Shown in pieces: positions 1 through 9,707 of a stretch of 64,000 bases of DNA (positions are counted from its first letter, which is position 1; every line of letters begins with the position of its first letter). The stretch is from Poriferisodalis sp965231925 (lineage in GTDB: Bacteria > Actinomycetota > Acidimicrobiia > Acidimicrobiales > Poriferisodalaceae). The stretch is from NCBI GenBank assembly GCA_965231925.1, contig OZ246894.1, forward strand, positions 1,550,001 to 1,614,000. Direction: 5' to 3'. Below the pieces are notes generated by a model. The model saw only the letters and a list, made by a program, of their open reading frames with translations. It did no database searches and had not been told where the DNA came from. A program made the translations under genes and the position numbers.

Positions 1-107
1 CAGATGGAACAGGCCGCGCCCTGGTCGCAGCGTCGCCCGCCCGTCCACGCCGCTCGCTGATCGAGCGTGAGCTGGCGCAGCACCGGCTGCATCCGTCTCC
101 GCCGGTT

Positions 108-1043
108 CTACGTCAGCTTCGTGCGGGACTGGTCGAGGACCACTGCTGCGAGCGCGAACATCACCACCGCCATCCCGACGAACTGCCACAGCGACACTTG
201 ATCTCCCAGGAACACCCAGGCCATCAGTGTGCTGGTGACGGGGATGGCCAGCGTCATGGTGGAACCCAGCCACGACGGAATGCGCATCAGCGACCAGTTC
301 ATCAGCATGTGGCTGGCGAGTCCCGGCCCGATGGCCATGATCCCCAGCCACAGCCACGCCCCTGAAGACGGCCAGTCGAACACCTGCCCCGAAGCGAGTG
401 CGAACGGCGTGGCCACCAGCGAGCACACCAGCGCGCTGCCGCCCGTGTACTGCGCTGCCGCGATCTTCTGCGTGCTGAGCTTCGAGAACACGAAATAGCC
501 CGTCCAGGCGAATAAGGCGCCGAATGCCAGCAGGTCGCCGTACACGCTCCACTCCGAGAGCCCGGATGAGCCCACCACCACGATCACGATGCCGCCGATT
601 GCCACCAGTGCCAGGCCCCAGTGGCGACGGCCCGGCTGTTCACCGAATATCCGCGGCGCCAAGAACAGCATCAGCAGTGGCTGCAGTGATGCGACCACCG
701 TGGCGTTCGCGACCGTGGTCAGCCGCAGCGCGACGAAGAACAGCATGATGTCGAACGCCAGCGAGAACCCGCCCCAGAACGAGATCTTGATCGAAGACAG
801 ACGTAGCGGGGTGCGGTTGGCCCACAGGAACAGCGCGACCAGGCCCGTGTAGAGCCACATCCGCCAGAACACGACAGCCAGCGGCCCGAGCTCGGAGATT
901 CCCTTGGAGATCACGCCCGAAGCCGCCCAGCCCACCATCGCCACAGCGGCGGCGGGCACGCCGAGCGCACGTTCGGACAGCGCGGGTGCGCCGCGCCCCC
1001 CGTACGGCACCCCCGGCGCCGCCCCCGATCCGTTGTCGGCCAT
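108..1043 (-). CDS. EamA/DMT-family membrane transporter
   Basis: A 311-residue integral membrane protein with about ten hydrophobic segments. It looks like the drug/metabolite transporter superfamily with two EamA repeats: the first begins near residue 33 (AAVAMVGWAASGVISKG) and the second near residue 168, where the same Trp/Gly-rich pattern recurs (GALFAWTGYFVFSKL). The length is typical of two-repeat exporters. Family members export metabolites or amino acids across the inner membrane, but the substrate cannot be read from sequence. The first 30 residues are Gly/Ala/Pro rich and polar, so the true start might be a little downstream. It lies outside the defence island that follows and is probably ordinary chromosome. 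Nothing is discernible in bases 1-107 upstream of its stop codon. Confidence 0.85.
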   Translation of the reverse strand: MADNGSGAAPGVPYGGRGAPALSERALGVPAAAVAMVGWAASGVISKGISELGPLAVVFWRMWLYTGLVALFLWANRTPLRLSSIKISFWGGFSLAFDIMLFFVALRLTTVANATVVASLQPLLMLFLAPRIFGEQPGRRHWGLALVAIGGIVIVVVGSSGLSEWSVYGDLLAFGALFAWTGYFVFSKLSTQKIAAAQYTGGSALVCSLVATPFALASGQVFDWPSSGAWLWLGIMAIGPGLASHMLMNWSLMRIPSWLGSTMTLAIPVTSTLMAWVFLGDQVSLWQFVGMAVVMFALAAVVLDQSRTKLT

Positions 1044-1116
1044 GTGCGTGCTCCAGCCCCGCCGTTCCAGCTAGCAAGTCACGGCCGCGGGCATGCCGAG
1101 CCGACCACGGGAATTG

Positions 1117-1141
1117 CTGTGGGGAACACTACGCCCCACAG
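1117..1141. terminator. GC-rich stem-loop after the PIN gene
   Basis: Perfect 8-bp arms, CTGTGGGG (1117-1124) and CCCCACAG (1134-1141), with a 9-nt loop. It sits just beyond the 3' end of the minus-strand PIN gene, so it could end that transcript. There is no T-tract, so intrinsic termination is uncertain. Confidence 0.35.
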
Positions 1142-1210
1142 GATCGGCGAGGACGGCGTCGAAATTGCTGATGTCCCGCGCGAGATGCGCTCCGCAGCGC
1201 GTGTCCGCAA

Positions 1211-1681
1211 TCAGCCGTAGGCCGTGAGCTCTTGGTCCAGGCTCCATACTTGGGCGCTCGTGTACTGCGTTCCACGGAGGAACTGGTCGCGCTCAACGAG
1301 AATGGCTACGTCTCCGGTGCCGAGCCGACCATCGCCGATGAGCGTTACCAGATCCGACCCCGTCGAGTTGCCGTCAAGCAGCTGTTGGATGAACTGCTGG
1401 TCCAGGGTTACCGCTCGAATGATCCACGGCGGATCGGCATCGTGCGCCGCCCGAAGGACTGATTGGAGGCGCTCAGCGAGGCTTCTGCGGTTGGACGTCA
1501 GATGAGCAATTCGATTGCCGACCTCCACAATTGCAGTGACCGGAATGACGAACTGTTGACCGGCGGCAATCCGGTCGTCGAATTGTTCCGCGATCTCGCG
1601 TGCCGCAGCGTCGCCGTCCATGCCGATGAGGCGCATCAGCACTGAGCTATCGACAAACACCACTGCTTTGCGGATGGGCAC
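1211..1681 (-). CDS. PIN-domain nuclease (VapC-like)
   Basis: A 156-residue protein with the four acidic positions of a PIN ribonuclease: Asp11 in FVDSS, Glu53 in IVEVGNR, Asp124 in GTGDVAIL and Asp149 in SLDQEL. PIN domains cleave RNA using metal ions held by these residues. The gene begins with GTG only three bases after the stop of the ATPase gene (1685-2992), so the two are almost certainly co-transcribed and coupled. No VapB-like antitoxin gene lies beside it, unlike classic vapBC pairs. An overcoming-lysogenization-defect (OLD)-type ATPase often has a TOPRIM nuclease as partner; here a PIN domain occupies that place. The likely role is the effector of a two-gene defence or toxin module (inference). 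Confidence 0.8.
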   Translation of the reverse strand: MPIRKAVVFVDSSVLMRLIGMDGDAAAREIAEQFDDRIAAGQQFVIPVTAIVEVGNRIAHLTSNRRSLAERLQSVLRAAHDADPPWIIRAVTLDQQFIQQLLDGNSTGSDLVTLIGDGRLGTGDVAILVERDQFLRGTQYTSAQVWSLDQELTAYG

Positions 1682-1684
1682 CGA

Positions 1685-2992
1685 TCAAAGCCCAAGTACG
1701 TCGACGAGCGAACGCTGCTCCGCTGGCATGTGTTCACGCGGTCGCAATCGATCCCGAATTGCCGAAGTTCCCAGCGGCCCGCCGCCGATCACCTCGAAGT
1801 AGTCAGGAAAGTCGGTGAGGCGCGTGGACTGCGTCCACCCATCCGAATCGCGGCTGCAGACAATGACTCCTTCGTGATCCTCGCCCTCCAACGCATCGAG
1901 AATGGCAGGGCTGTGAGTCGTCGCCAAGGTCCGCGCCCCAGTTCGAGCGGCCGACTTGAGGCGGCTTAGCAGCAAATCGACTTGCGACGGGTGCAAGCCG
2001 TTCTCAAGTTCTTCGACTACCAACAGTCGAGAATCCGGTCCCGAACGTGACGATTCTTCGTCGACAGGTCGAGCCTCGAGCAGCGCCGCTGCAATGGCGA
2101 GAAAACGCAGGGTGCCATCGCTCATGAGGCGCGCAGGGATGGGATGCGACGCGTCGCCGATCCGTTCGTGAATTGTCGTCATCACATCCCCGAGTTCGCT
2201 GCTGACGACGCCCAGATCGGCAACTTGAGCCTCCGAGAGAGACCGCGTCATCTCCAACAGGGCCCGACGTGCTTTGTCCTCGCGCATCAGGCTCGCGAGC
2301 ACTGCAGAGAGGTTCCCGGCGCTCCTGCGAAGGCGTGTGTCCTTCTCGGGAACGTATTCGCGCATCTGCTGCGGAATGGGGTCGAGAATGAAGATCCCGC
2401 GAAGGGCTGCGAGCATGTGTTCGGCAACTCTGTGAATGTGCTGACCCGCCTTCGATGTCGCGGGCACTCGAGTGGCCACCTGTGACGTCAGCAGTTGCGT
2501 CGCCCGAAATGTCACTGCTGGGTTCGGACCCTGCCTGAGATTGTCCCAGCGGGCATCGATGTCACCCGAATCCTTCCGGGGCGCATCTGTCTTGAGCAAG
2601 TCTTGAGCCTCGCCGTGACGCGAGCCGCCGACGCGTCGTGTCCAGAGCCGTTCTCGCACGATCTGAACGCTTGGCCGAACAGAGACATCAACGGCCAGGT
2701 GGTACATCTTGCGATTGATCCTGGCAGCACAGCCGATCTTGAAAATGTCATCGCCGACGGGTGTGCATCCTTCGGATCCGCCTCGCACGAGTGGCTCGTC
2801 TCGTCCGCCATCGAGCGCATCTCGGACAGTCATGCCGCTCGCAAGGGCCGACAGCACCGCTGCTGCATCGATGACGTTCGACTTGCCGCTGCCATTGCGA
2901 CCGACGAGCAGTGTCAGCGGCCCGAGACGGACGTGGGCCTTCCGCAGGCTCTTGAACGCTGGCAGCTTCAGTTGCTCCAGCGTGGCAGCCAT
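1685..2992 (-). CDS. AAA (OLD/RecF-like) ATPase
   Basis: A 435-residue SMC/RecF-like ATPase. The Walker A is VGRNGSGKSNV near residue 31, the signature-like motif is MSDGTLRFLAI, the Walker B is LLVVEELENGLHP, and the switch is TTHSP. This order fits the AAA_15/AAA_21 families of phage-defence ATPases. ATG at 2992 is preferred (product starts MAATLEQLKL); an in-frame GTG at 2998 is the alternative. No good Shine-Dalgarno precedes either. The gene is divergent from hsdM, with about 160 bp between them that must hold both promoters. It is followed after three bases by the PIN nuclease, so ATPase sensor plus RNase effector is the natural reading (inference). No TOPRIM or nuclease domain is visible within the protein. 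Confidence 0.85.
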   Translation of the reverse strand: MAATLEQLKLPAFKSLRKAHVRLGPLTLLVGRNGSGKSNVIDAAAVLSALASGMTVRDALDGGRDEPLVRGGSEGCTPVGDDIFKIGCAARINRKMYHLAVDVSVRPSVQIVRERLWTRRVGGSRHGEAQDLLKTDAPRKDSGDIDARWDNLRQGPNPAVTFRATQLLTSQVATRVPATSKAGQHIHRVAEHMLAALRGIFILDPIPQQMREYVPEKDTRLRRSAGNLSAVLASLMREDKARRALLEMTRSLSEAQVADLGVVSSELGDVMTTIHERIGDASHPIPARLMSDGTLRFLAIAAALLEARPVDEESSRSGPDSRLLVVEELENGLHPSQVDLLLSRLKSAARTGARTLATTHSPAILDALEGEDHEGVIVCSRDSDGWTQSTRLTDFPDYFEVIGGGPLGTSAIRDRLRPREHMPAEQRSLVDVLGL

Positions 2993-3149
2993 AGCCACAA
3001 GCGTACTGATGCGCCGAACCGGCGAACTGAAGCTGACGGGGATCAGTTCCTGAATGCGGTGACACCCTGTCCGATTGAAGTTCCCCTCACTACAGTCGCC
3101 GACGGGCCAGGCCAGCCCAGACGGCCCAGCGGCACGGTCGGAGGATCGA

Positions 3150-5258
3150 GTGAACGCACAGACTCACGGCGAGTTGGCGAATTTCATCTGGGACATCTGC
3201 AATCTGCTGCGCGGCCCTTACAAGCGCAACGAGTACCGCAAGGTGATCCTGCCGCTGACGGTGCTGCGCCGCTTCGACTGCGTGCTCGCTGACACCAAGG
3301 ACGACGTGCTCGCGGCAGCCAGGGTGCATGCTCGCCAGTCCGAAAACGTGCGTTACCAGCTTGTTTCGGCTGCGGCGCAGCGGCCGTTCTACAACACGTC
3401 TCCGTTCGACTTCGCCCGGCTGCTCGACGATCCCGACCAGATCGCCGCGAACCTCAATGCGTATATCGCGGCGTACTCGCCGAACGTGCGAGACATCATG
3501 GCCAGCTTCGACTTCGGGACCCAGATCGGCCGCCTCGCGGAGCGCCAGCGGCTGTTCCAGGTGATCGGGCGGTTCGCGAACCTCGACCTGTCGCCTGAGC
3601 GGGTGGACCACATGCAGATGGGCTACGTGTTCGAGGAGTTGATCCGCATCGGCGCGGAGCAGTCCAACGAGGAGGCCGGGGAGCACTTCACGCCCCGCGA
3701 GGTCATCGGGCTGATGGTCAGCCTGCTGCTGTCGCCCGAGCCGGACCTGGGCAAGGCCAATGTCGTCAAGACGATCTACGACCCTGCCTGCGGCACCGGC
3801 GGCATGCTCAGCGTCGCGGAGGACTTCCTGCGCAGCCACAACGCCGAGGCGCGGCCGTTCCTGTTCGGCCAGGACATCAACAACGAGTCATGGGCGGTGT
3901 GCCGCTCGGACATGCTCATCAAGGGCGCCGACGCCGACAACATCAGGCTCGGCGACTCGTTCACCAAGGACGGCTTCAAGCACCGTTCCGACGACTCGCG
4001 CTGGACGTTCGACTACATGCTGGCCAACCCGCCGTTCGGGGTCGAGTGGAAACAGCAGCAGCAGGCCATCAAGCAAGAACGCGACACGCTCGGCTTCCAG
4101 GGCCGCTTCGGGGCGGGCCTGCCGCGCATCAACGACGGCTCGCTGCTGTTCCTCCAGCACATGCTGTCGAAGATGGCGTCCGTCTCAGCAGACGGCACTG
4201 GGGGCAGCCGCATAGCGATCGTGTTCAACGGGTCCCCGCTGTTCACCGGCGACGCAGGCAGCGGCGAGAGCAGCATCCGCCAGTGGATCATCGAGAACGA
4301 CTGGCTCGAAGCGATCGTCGCCCTGCCCGACCAGCTCTTCTACAACACCGGCATCTCCACCTACATCTGGATACTGACGAACCGCAAGGAAGAGCACCGC
4401 CGCGGCAAGGTGCAGTTGATCGACGGCCGCGAGTTCTACGTCAAAATGCGCCGCAGCCTCGGCAACAAGCGCAACGAACTCTCGCCCGACCAGATCGACG
4501 ACCTGACACGCATCCACGGCAGCTTCACCGACGGCGAGACACGCGACCTCACCGACGAAGACCCCATCACCCATGAGCCGCGCACCCGGCCCCGAGTCGT
4601 CAGCAAGGTGTTCGACAACGACGACTTCGGCTATCGCAAGATCACCGTCGAACGGCCGCTGCGGCTCAACTTCGCCGCCACCCCCGAACGCATCGCCCTC
4701 ATCGAAGACGAGCGTGCGTTCGCCAACCTCGCCAAGAGCAAGAAGCGTGAAGGGAAGGCACACGAAGCCGAAGTCGCCGACGGGCTGAAGCGCCAGCAAG
4801 CCATCCGCGACACGCTCGCAACCCTCGCTGAGACCACCGACGGCGAGACCGTCGCGAACCGCGACGAGTTCACCGCACGGCTGCGAGCCGCCGCCGTAGC
4901 GCACAGCGTCAAACTGTCGAAGCCGGAAATCACGGCCGTCCTCGCGGCGCTCAGCGAACGCGACCCCCAAGCCGACATCTGCGAGGACCGCAACGGCAAC
5001 GATGAGCCCGACACCGGGCTGCGCGACACCGAGAACGTCCCACTCGGCGAGGACATCGTCGCCTACATGGCACGCGAAGTTCACCCGCACGTCCCCGACG
5101 CCTGGGTGGACCACGGCAAGACCAAGACTGGTTACGAAATCCCCCTCAACCGCCACTTCTACGTCTACGAACCGCCCCGGCCCCTCGAATTGATCGAAGC
5201 CGACCTCAAGACGCTCGAAGCAGAGATCGGGCAACTGCTCGCCGAGGTCACGGCATGA
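3150..5258 (+). CDS. hsdM: Type I restriction-modification methylase (M) subunit
   Basis: A 702-residue N6-adenine methylase of the HsdM family. The N-terminal helical domain begins ELANFIWDICNLLRGPYKRN. The SAM-binding motif DPACGTGG starts at residue 211 and the catalytic motif NPPF at residue 293. GTG at 3150 is chosen because GGAGGA lies 4 bases upstream and the product starts exactly where HsdM homology begins; an in-frame ATG at 3075 would add 25 residues unlike the family. The C-terminal 180 residues are charged and extend beyond the smallest HsdM forms. The stop overlaps the hsdS start (ATGA, 5255-5258), implying translational coupling. HsdM with HsdS methylates the target; without a working HsdS it should be inactive. 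Confidence 0.93.
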   Translation: MNAQTHGELANFIWDICNLLRGPYKRNEYRKVILPLTVLRRFDCVLADTKDDVLAAARVHARQSENVRYQLVSAAAQRPFYNTSPFDFARLLDDPDQIAANLNAYIAAYSPNVRDIMASFDFGTQIGRLAERQRLFQVIGRFANLDLSPERVDHMQMGYVFEELIRIGAEQSNEEAGEHFTPREVIGLMVSLLLSPEPDLGKANVVKTIYDPACGTGGMLSVAEDFLRSHNAEARPFLFGQDINNESWAVCRSDMLIKGADADNIRLGDSFTKDGFKHRSDDSRWTFDYMLANPPFGVEWKQQQQAIKQERDTLGFQGRFGAGLPRINDGSLLFLQHMLSKMASVSADGTGGSRIAIVFNGSPLFTGDAGSGESSIRQWIIENDWLEAIVALPDQLFYNTGISTYIWILTNRKEEHRRGKVQLIDGREFYVKMRRSLGNKRNELSPDQIDDLTRIHGSFTDGETRDLTDEDPITHEPRTRPRVVSKVFDNDDFGYRKITVERPLRLNFAATPERIALIEDERAFANLAKSKKREGKAHEAEVADGLKRQQAIRDTLATLAETTDGETVANRDEFTARLRAAAVAHSVKLSKPEITAVLAALSERDPQADICEDRNGNDEPDTGLRDTENVPLGEDIVAYMAREVHPHVPDAWVDHGKTKTGYEIPLNRHFYVYEPPRPLELIEADLKTLEAEIGQLLAEVTA

Positions 5259-6613
5259 GCCAGGGAAACATCGCGCTGAAGGACTCAAGCGTGGAGTGGC
5301 TCGGGAGAGTGCCCGAGCACTGGCGGGTCGCGAGGCTCAAGTGGTCCATCGCTGGCTGCATCAACGGCGTCTGGGGAGGAGAGCCAGAAGGGGAAGACGA
5401 TCTTCTGTGCGTACGAGTCGCCGATTTTGACCGGGCGTCCTCGCGCGTCTCGCTCAAGAAACCGACCTATCGCTCAGTCTCAAAGTCTGAGCGAGTCGGC
5501 CGCATGCTGAATGTCGGCGATTTGCTGTTGGAGAAGTCGGGAGGCGGCATCAAGCAACTTGTCGGTTGCGTCGTTCTCTATGACCACGAAGTGCCTGCAG
5601 TGTGCTCGAACTTCGTTGGTCGGGTCGTAGCGGCCGAGAATGCTGACCCCGGGTATTGGACGTACGTCCACCAAGCGCTCTATGCGGGCAAGCTGAATTA
5701 TCCCTCCATCAAGCAGACAACTGGGATTCAGAACCTCGATGCCGATGCGTACTTCGACACTCCCGCAGCCTTCCCACCGCTCGACGAACAAATCTCGATC
5801 TCCGGATACCTCGACCACGAGACCGCCCGCATCGACAAGCTGATCACGATGCAGGAGTCGCTCATCGATCGGCTCGACGAGTACCGGACAGCGCTGATCA
5901 CACGGGTGGTGACGAAGGGGCTGCCGCCCGAGGCAGCGGAGGCTGGCGGGCTGGAGTCTGAGCCGGCGCTGAAGGACTCGGGGGTGGAGTGGCTCGGGGA
6001 GGTGCCGGAGCATTGGGAGATCGGCCGACTCAGCGATGTTGCTGAACTCACGAATGGGTACCCATTCGACTCGGAGATGTTTGACCCTATTGAGGGCATG
6101 CCGCTTGTGCGGATACGCGACCTGTACACGGATGAAACTGAGGTCAAGTGGTCGGGTGAGATCGTCGCCGAGGCGCTGATCGACGACGGGGACATCTTGA
6201 TCGGCATGGACGGCGACTTCAACGTGTCGTGATGGCAGAACGGCGAAGCGCTGCTGAATCAGCGCCTCTGCTGCCTGCGCACTGACGTCACGATGCTCTT
6301 ACAGCGATTCTTGTTCTACGTATTGCCGTATCCGCTTCGAGCGCTCAACGACGTCACATACTCGACGACTGTCAAGCATCTCTCGTCGGTCGATGTGCTG
6401 AAGTTCCGGGTGCCGCTTCCGGCTGCGGCGGAGTAGCGGGCAATCGTCGAGCATCTGGATGCTGCAACAGGACGCATCGATGTCCTGCGAGAGAAGGCCG
6501 AGTTGTCCATCGAACGCCTCCGGGAGTACCGATCGGCCGTGATTGCGGCGGCGGTGACGGGCAAGATCGATGTGCGCGAGGCGGCGCTGGCTGGTTCTGG
6601 GGGTGTTGGGTGA
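5255..6613 (+). pseudogene. hsdS: Type I specificity subunit with two in-frame stop codons
   Basis: Two target-recognition halves, each opening with a near-identical phrase: ALKDSSVEWLGRVPEHW at residue 8 and ALKDSGVEWLGEVPEHW near residue 238. The first ends in the usual spacer helix (HETARIDKLITMQESLID) and the second in its repeat (ATGRIDVLREKAELSIERL). The frame is interrupted by TGA at 6230-6232, where the family expects Arg (NVS-stop-WQNGEALLNQR), and by TAG at 6434-6436, where Gln is expected (AAE-stop-RAIVEHLD). Both are single C-to-T changes (CGA to TGA, CAG to TAG). Ignoring them gives 452 codons, a normal HsdS length, with its stop overlapping the hsdR ATG by one base (6613). Recent inactivation is most likely; sequencing error or stop readthrough is possible. 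Confidence 0.9.
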
Positions 6614-9600
6614 TGGCAGTTCAGACCTCTGAGCACGCGTTCGAGTCGACGGTGGAGTCGGTGCTGGCTGATGTGGGCTGGGAGTCGGTGAAGCCGAATG
6701 AGTGGGATGTGGATCGGGCGTTGTTCCCAGATCGTGTGATCTCGTTCGTGCGGGCGACGCAGCCGGAGTTGTGGGAGCAGGCCGAGGAGTCCCAGGGCGC
6801 TGAGCTTGTGCAGCGGCTGTTGGAGCGGCTCTGCAAGGAGCTTGATCTGAAGGGCACTTTGGAGGTGCTGCGTCATGGCTTCAAGTTCGTGGGCCAGATG
6901 TTCCGGCTGGCGTATTTCAAGCCCGCCCACGGACTGAACCCCGTTGCGCTCACGCTGTTCGGAGCGAACGAGTTGACGGTGACCCGTCAGGCTCGCTGTC
7001 ATCCGGGCAAGAACGACACGGTTGACCTGCTGCTCGCGCTCAACGGCGTGCCAGTGGCGACGTGCGAGTTGAAGAACCCGATGACGGGCCAGACGTGGAA
7101 GGACGCGATCAGTCAGTACCGCTCTGATCGTGAGCCGGGTGCGCCGTTGTTCCGCTTCGGCAAGCGGGCTTTGGTGCATTTCGCGGCTGATCCTGACGAG
7201 GTGCACATGACGACGCGTCTCGCGAAGGGCGAGACGCGGTTCTTGCCGTTCAACCGGGGCAGCCATCCCGGCGAGGTGCGCTGTGGTGCGGGCAACCCTG
7301 CTCATCCGTCGGGCCACAGGACGGGCTATTTCTGGGGCGAGGTGCTGGAGCGGGACCGGTTCTTGGAGATTGTCGGCTCGTTCATGTTCGCCGAGCGCCG
7401 CGAGGAGAAGGTCGTCGACGCGAGGGGCACTCGTACCGTCAAACGCGAGACGCTGGTCTTTCCCCGGTATCACCAATTGGACTCGCTGAGCCTGATGGTG
7501 GACACCGCCCGCGCCGAGGGCGCGGGCAACAACTATCTGGTGCAGCATTCGGCGGGCAGCGGCAAGACGAACTCGATCTCGTGGCTAGCTCATCGCCTCT
7601 CCAGCCTGCACACGACGGCAGATGCCAAGGTGTTCGACTGCGTGGTGGTGATCACCGACCGGCGTGTGCTCGATGCGCAGCTTCAGGATGCGATCACTCA
7701 GATCGAGCACACCCAAGGGGTGGTGCAGGCCATCGACGAGGACGCCGCCCAGCTTGCCCGAGCGCTGGTGGACGACACCAAGATCGTCATCACGACGTTG
7801 CAGAAGTTCCCGTTCGTGATGGGCGGTCTGATGCGCATCGCCGGGGCGGACTCCCCAGACACAGCCAGCGCGGCCGAGAGCGCTCAGGCGGCGGAGTGGG
7901 TGCAGAGCCTTGCGTCGCGGCGCTACGCGATCATCGTGGACGAGGCGCATTCGAGCCAGACCGGCGACACCGCTCATCACATGAAGCAGCTTCTGGGAGC
8001 CGGTGCGCTGGCTGGCGGCGACGATTCGCAGGACTGGCAGGACGGGCTGAACGCTGTGGTGGAGTCGCGCGGCCCGCAGGAGAACCTGAGCTTCTTCGCG
8101 TTCACCGCGACGCCGAAGGGCAAGACAATCGAACTTTTCGGGCGTCCCGGCCCGGACGGCAAGCCGGTGCCGTTCCACACCTACAGCATGCGTCAGGCCA
8201 TCGAGGAGGGCTTCATCCTCGACGTGCTGGGCAACTACACCGACTACGACACGTACTTCAGCCTGGTCAGCACCGCCGAGGAGGACCCGAAGTTCCCCAA
8301 GCGCCGCACCGCGACCAAGCTCAACAAGTTCGTCACCCTGCACGAGCACAACCTGTCCCAGAAGACCGAGATCATCGTCGAGCACTTCAGAAATCAGGTG
8401 ATGCACGCCATGGGCGGCAAGGCCAAAGCGATGGTGGTGGCGGGTTCGCGGCTGCACGCAGTGCGGTACATGAACCACTTCACCACCTACATCGACGAGC
8501 ACGGCTATGACGACGTGCGCCCGCTGGTGGCGTTCAGCGGCACCGTCACCGACCCCGACACCGACTTGGAATACACCGAGCCGAAGATGAACACCGACGT
8601 CGTGTCGGGCAAACCGATCAGCGAGGCCGCGCTGCCGGGCCGGTTCGCGTCGCCGGACTACCAGATACTGCTCGTCGCCGAGAAGTACCAGACCGGCTTC
8701 GACCAGCCGCTGCTGGCGGCCATGTACGTGGACAAGCCCCTGTCAGGGGTGCACGCGGTGCAGACGCTCTCACGGCTCAACCGCATCGCCCCAGGCAAGC
8801 AGCCCCCGTTCGTATTGGACTTCGTGAACTCGCCGTCTGACATCGCCGCGGCATTCGCGCCCTATTTCGACGTCGCCGAGTTGCGCGAGCAGTCCGACCC
8901 CTACCAACTGGACACCCTCGCCCACGAACTCGGCCAAGCAGGCGTGTACCAGCAGACCGAGGTGGACGACTTCGCGTCGGTGTTCTACCTGCCCGCCCAT
9001 AAGCAGCAGCCCACCGACCACGCCCGCCTCGAAGCCGCCCTGCAGCCCGCACGGGACCGCTTCGCCGCCCTCGACGACGAAGCCCAAGAAGAATTCCGGG
9101 ACCGGCTCACCGCCTACGTGCGCCTCTACACGTTCCTGAGCCAGATCATCCCCTATGCCGACTGCGAACTCGAACGGCTCTACTCCTACGGCCGCATGTT
9201 GCTGCCCCGCCTGACTGCACCCGACGGCGGCGACCCCATCGACCTCGGCGGCGACGTGGAACTGGAGTACTACCGCATCCAGAAAATCTCCAGCGGAGCC
9301 ATCAGCCTCGGCGGCGACGACGCCACCGTAACCAGCCCTACCGCAGTCGGCACCGGCACCGCCGAAGAGGAAACCGAGCCGCTGTCCCAAATCATCGAAC
9401 GCCTCAACCACCTCTTCGGCACCGACTTCGACGACACCGACCGCCTGTTCCTCGAAGCGGTCCACAACGACGCAATGCAAGAAGACGACATGCTCGTCAC
9501 CGCACGAGCCAACGACTTCGACAAGTTCTTCCTGGCCCAGCGGACCCGCCTGCGAGAACTCATGCTCGAACGCCTCGCCGAGAACGAAGCTCTTGTCAAC

Positions 9601-9690
9601 AAGTGCCACAACGACGGCGACATCGGCGACGTCGTGGACTACGGAATGATGCAGGCCATCTTCGGCAGCGCCAACGCCGAAGATCGCTGA
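6613..9690 (+). CDS. hsdR: Type I restriction endonuclease (R) subunit
   Basis: A 1025-residue HsdR. The N-terminal nuclease core shows Asp138 (DTVDLLL) and Glu152-x-Lys154 (CELKNP), the PD-(D/E)xK pattern. The translocase has Walker A AGSGKTNS near residue 313, DEAH at residue 443, and motif III-like FTATPKG. The helicase C-terminal half contains YQTGFDQP and LSRLNRIAPGK. The whole frame is open, so the nuclease and motor should be made if translated. The ATG shares its A with the final TGA of the hsdS frame, so translation was originally coupled to hsdS; the premature stops there may reduce HsdR synthesis. HsdR cuts only when bound to the HsdM2-HsdS core, so the nonsense codons in hsdS should silence it. 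Confidence 0.93.
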   Translation: MAVQTSEHAFESTVESVLADVGWESVKPNEWDVDRALFPDRVISFVRATQPELWEQAEESQGAELVQRLLERLCKELDLKGTLEVLRHGFKFVGQMFRLAYFKPAHGLNPVALTLFGANELTVTRQARCHPGKNDTVDLLLALNGVPVATCELKNPMTGQTWKDAISQYRSDREPGAPLFRFGKRALVHFAADPDEVHMTTRLAKGETRFLPFNRGSHPGEVRCGAGNPAHPSGHRTGYFWGEVLERDRFLEIVGSFMFAERREEKVVDARGTRTVKRETLVFPRYHQLDSLSLMVDTARAEGAGNNYLVQHSAGSGKTNSISWLAHRLSSLHTTADAKVFDCVVVITDRRVLDAQLQDAITQIEHTQGVVQAIDEDAAQLARALVDDTKIVITTLQKFPFVMGGLMRIAGADSPDTASAAESAQAAEWVQSLASRRYAIIVDEAHSSQTGDTAHHMKQLLGAGALAGGDDSQDWQDGLNAVVESRGPQENLSFFAFTATPKGKTIELFGRPGPDGKPVPFHTYSMRQAIEEGFILDVLGNYTDYDTYFSLVSTAEEDPKFPKRRTATKLNKFVTLHEHNLSQKTEIIVEHFRNQVMHAMGGKAKAMVVAGSRLHAVRYMNHFTTYIDEHGYDDVRPLVAFSGTVTDPDTDLEYTEPKMNTDVVSGKPISEAALPGRFASPDYQILLVAEKYQTGFDQPLLAAMYVDKPLSGVHAVQTLSRLNRIAPGKQPPFVLDFVNSPSDIAAAFAPYFDVAELREQSDPYQLDTLAHELGQAGVYQQTEVDDFASVFYLPAHKQQPTDHARLEAALQPARDRFAALDDEAQEEFRDRLTAYVRLYTFLSQIIPYADCELERLYSYGRMLLPRLTAPDGGDPIDLGGDVELEYYRIQKISSGAISLGGDDATVTSPTAVGTGTAEEETEPLSQIIERLNHLFGTDFDDTDRLFLEAVHNDAMQEDDMLVTARANDFDKFFLAQRTRLRELMLERLAENEALVNKCHNDGDIGDVVDYGMMQAIFGSANAEDR

Positions 9691-9707
9691 GACGTCCGGG
9701 AGCAGCC

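Noticed and set aside
4185..5288. Long minus-strand open frame of 367 codons
   Set aside because: It lies entirely antisense to hsdM and has the Val/Gly/Asp-skewed composition of a high-GC shadow frame, with no family motif.
6316..7548. Minus-strand open frame of 410 codons
   Set aside because: Antisense to hsdR and hsdS, Arg/His/Leu rich, no recognisable domain.
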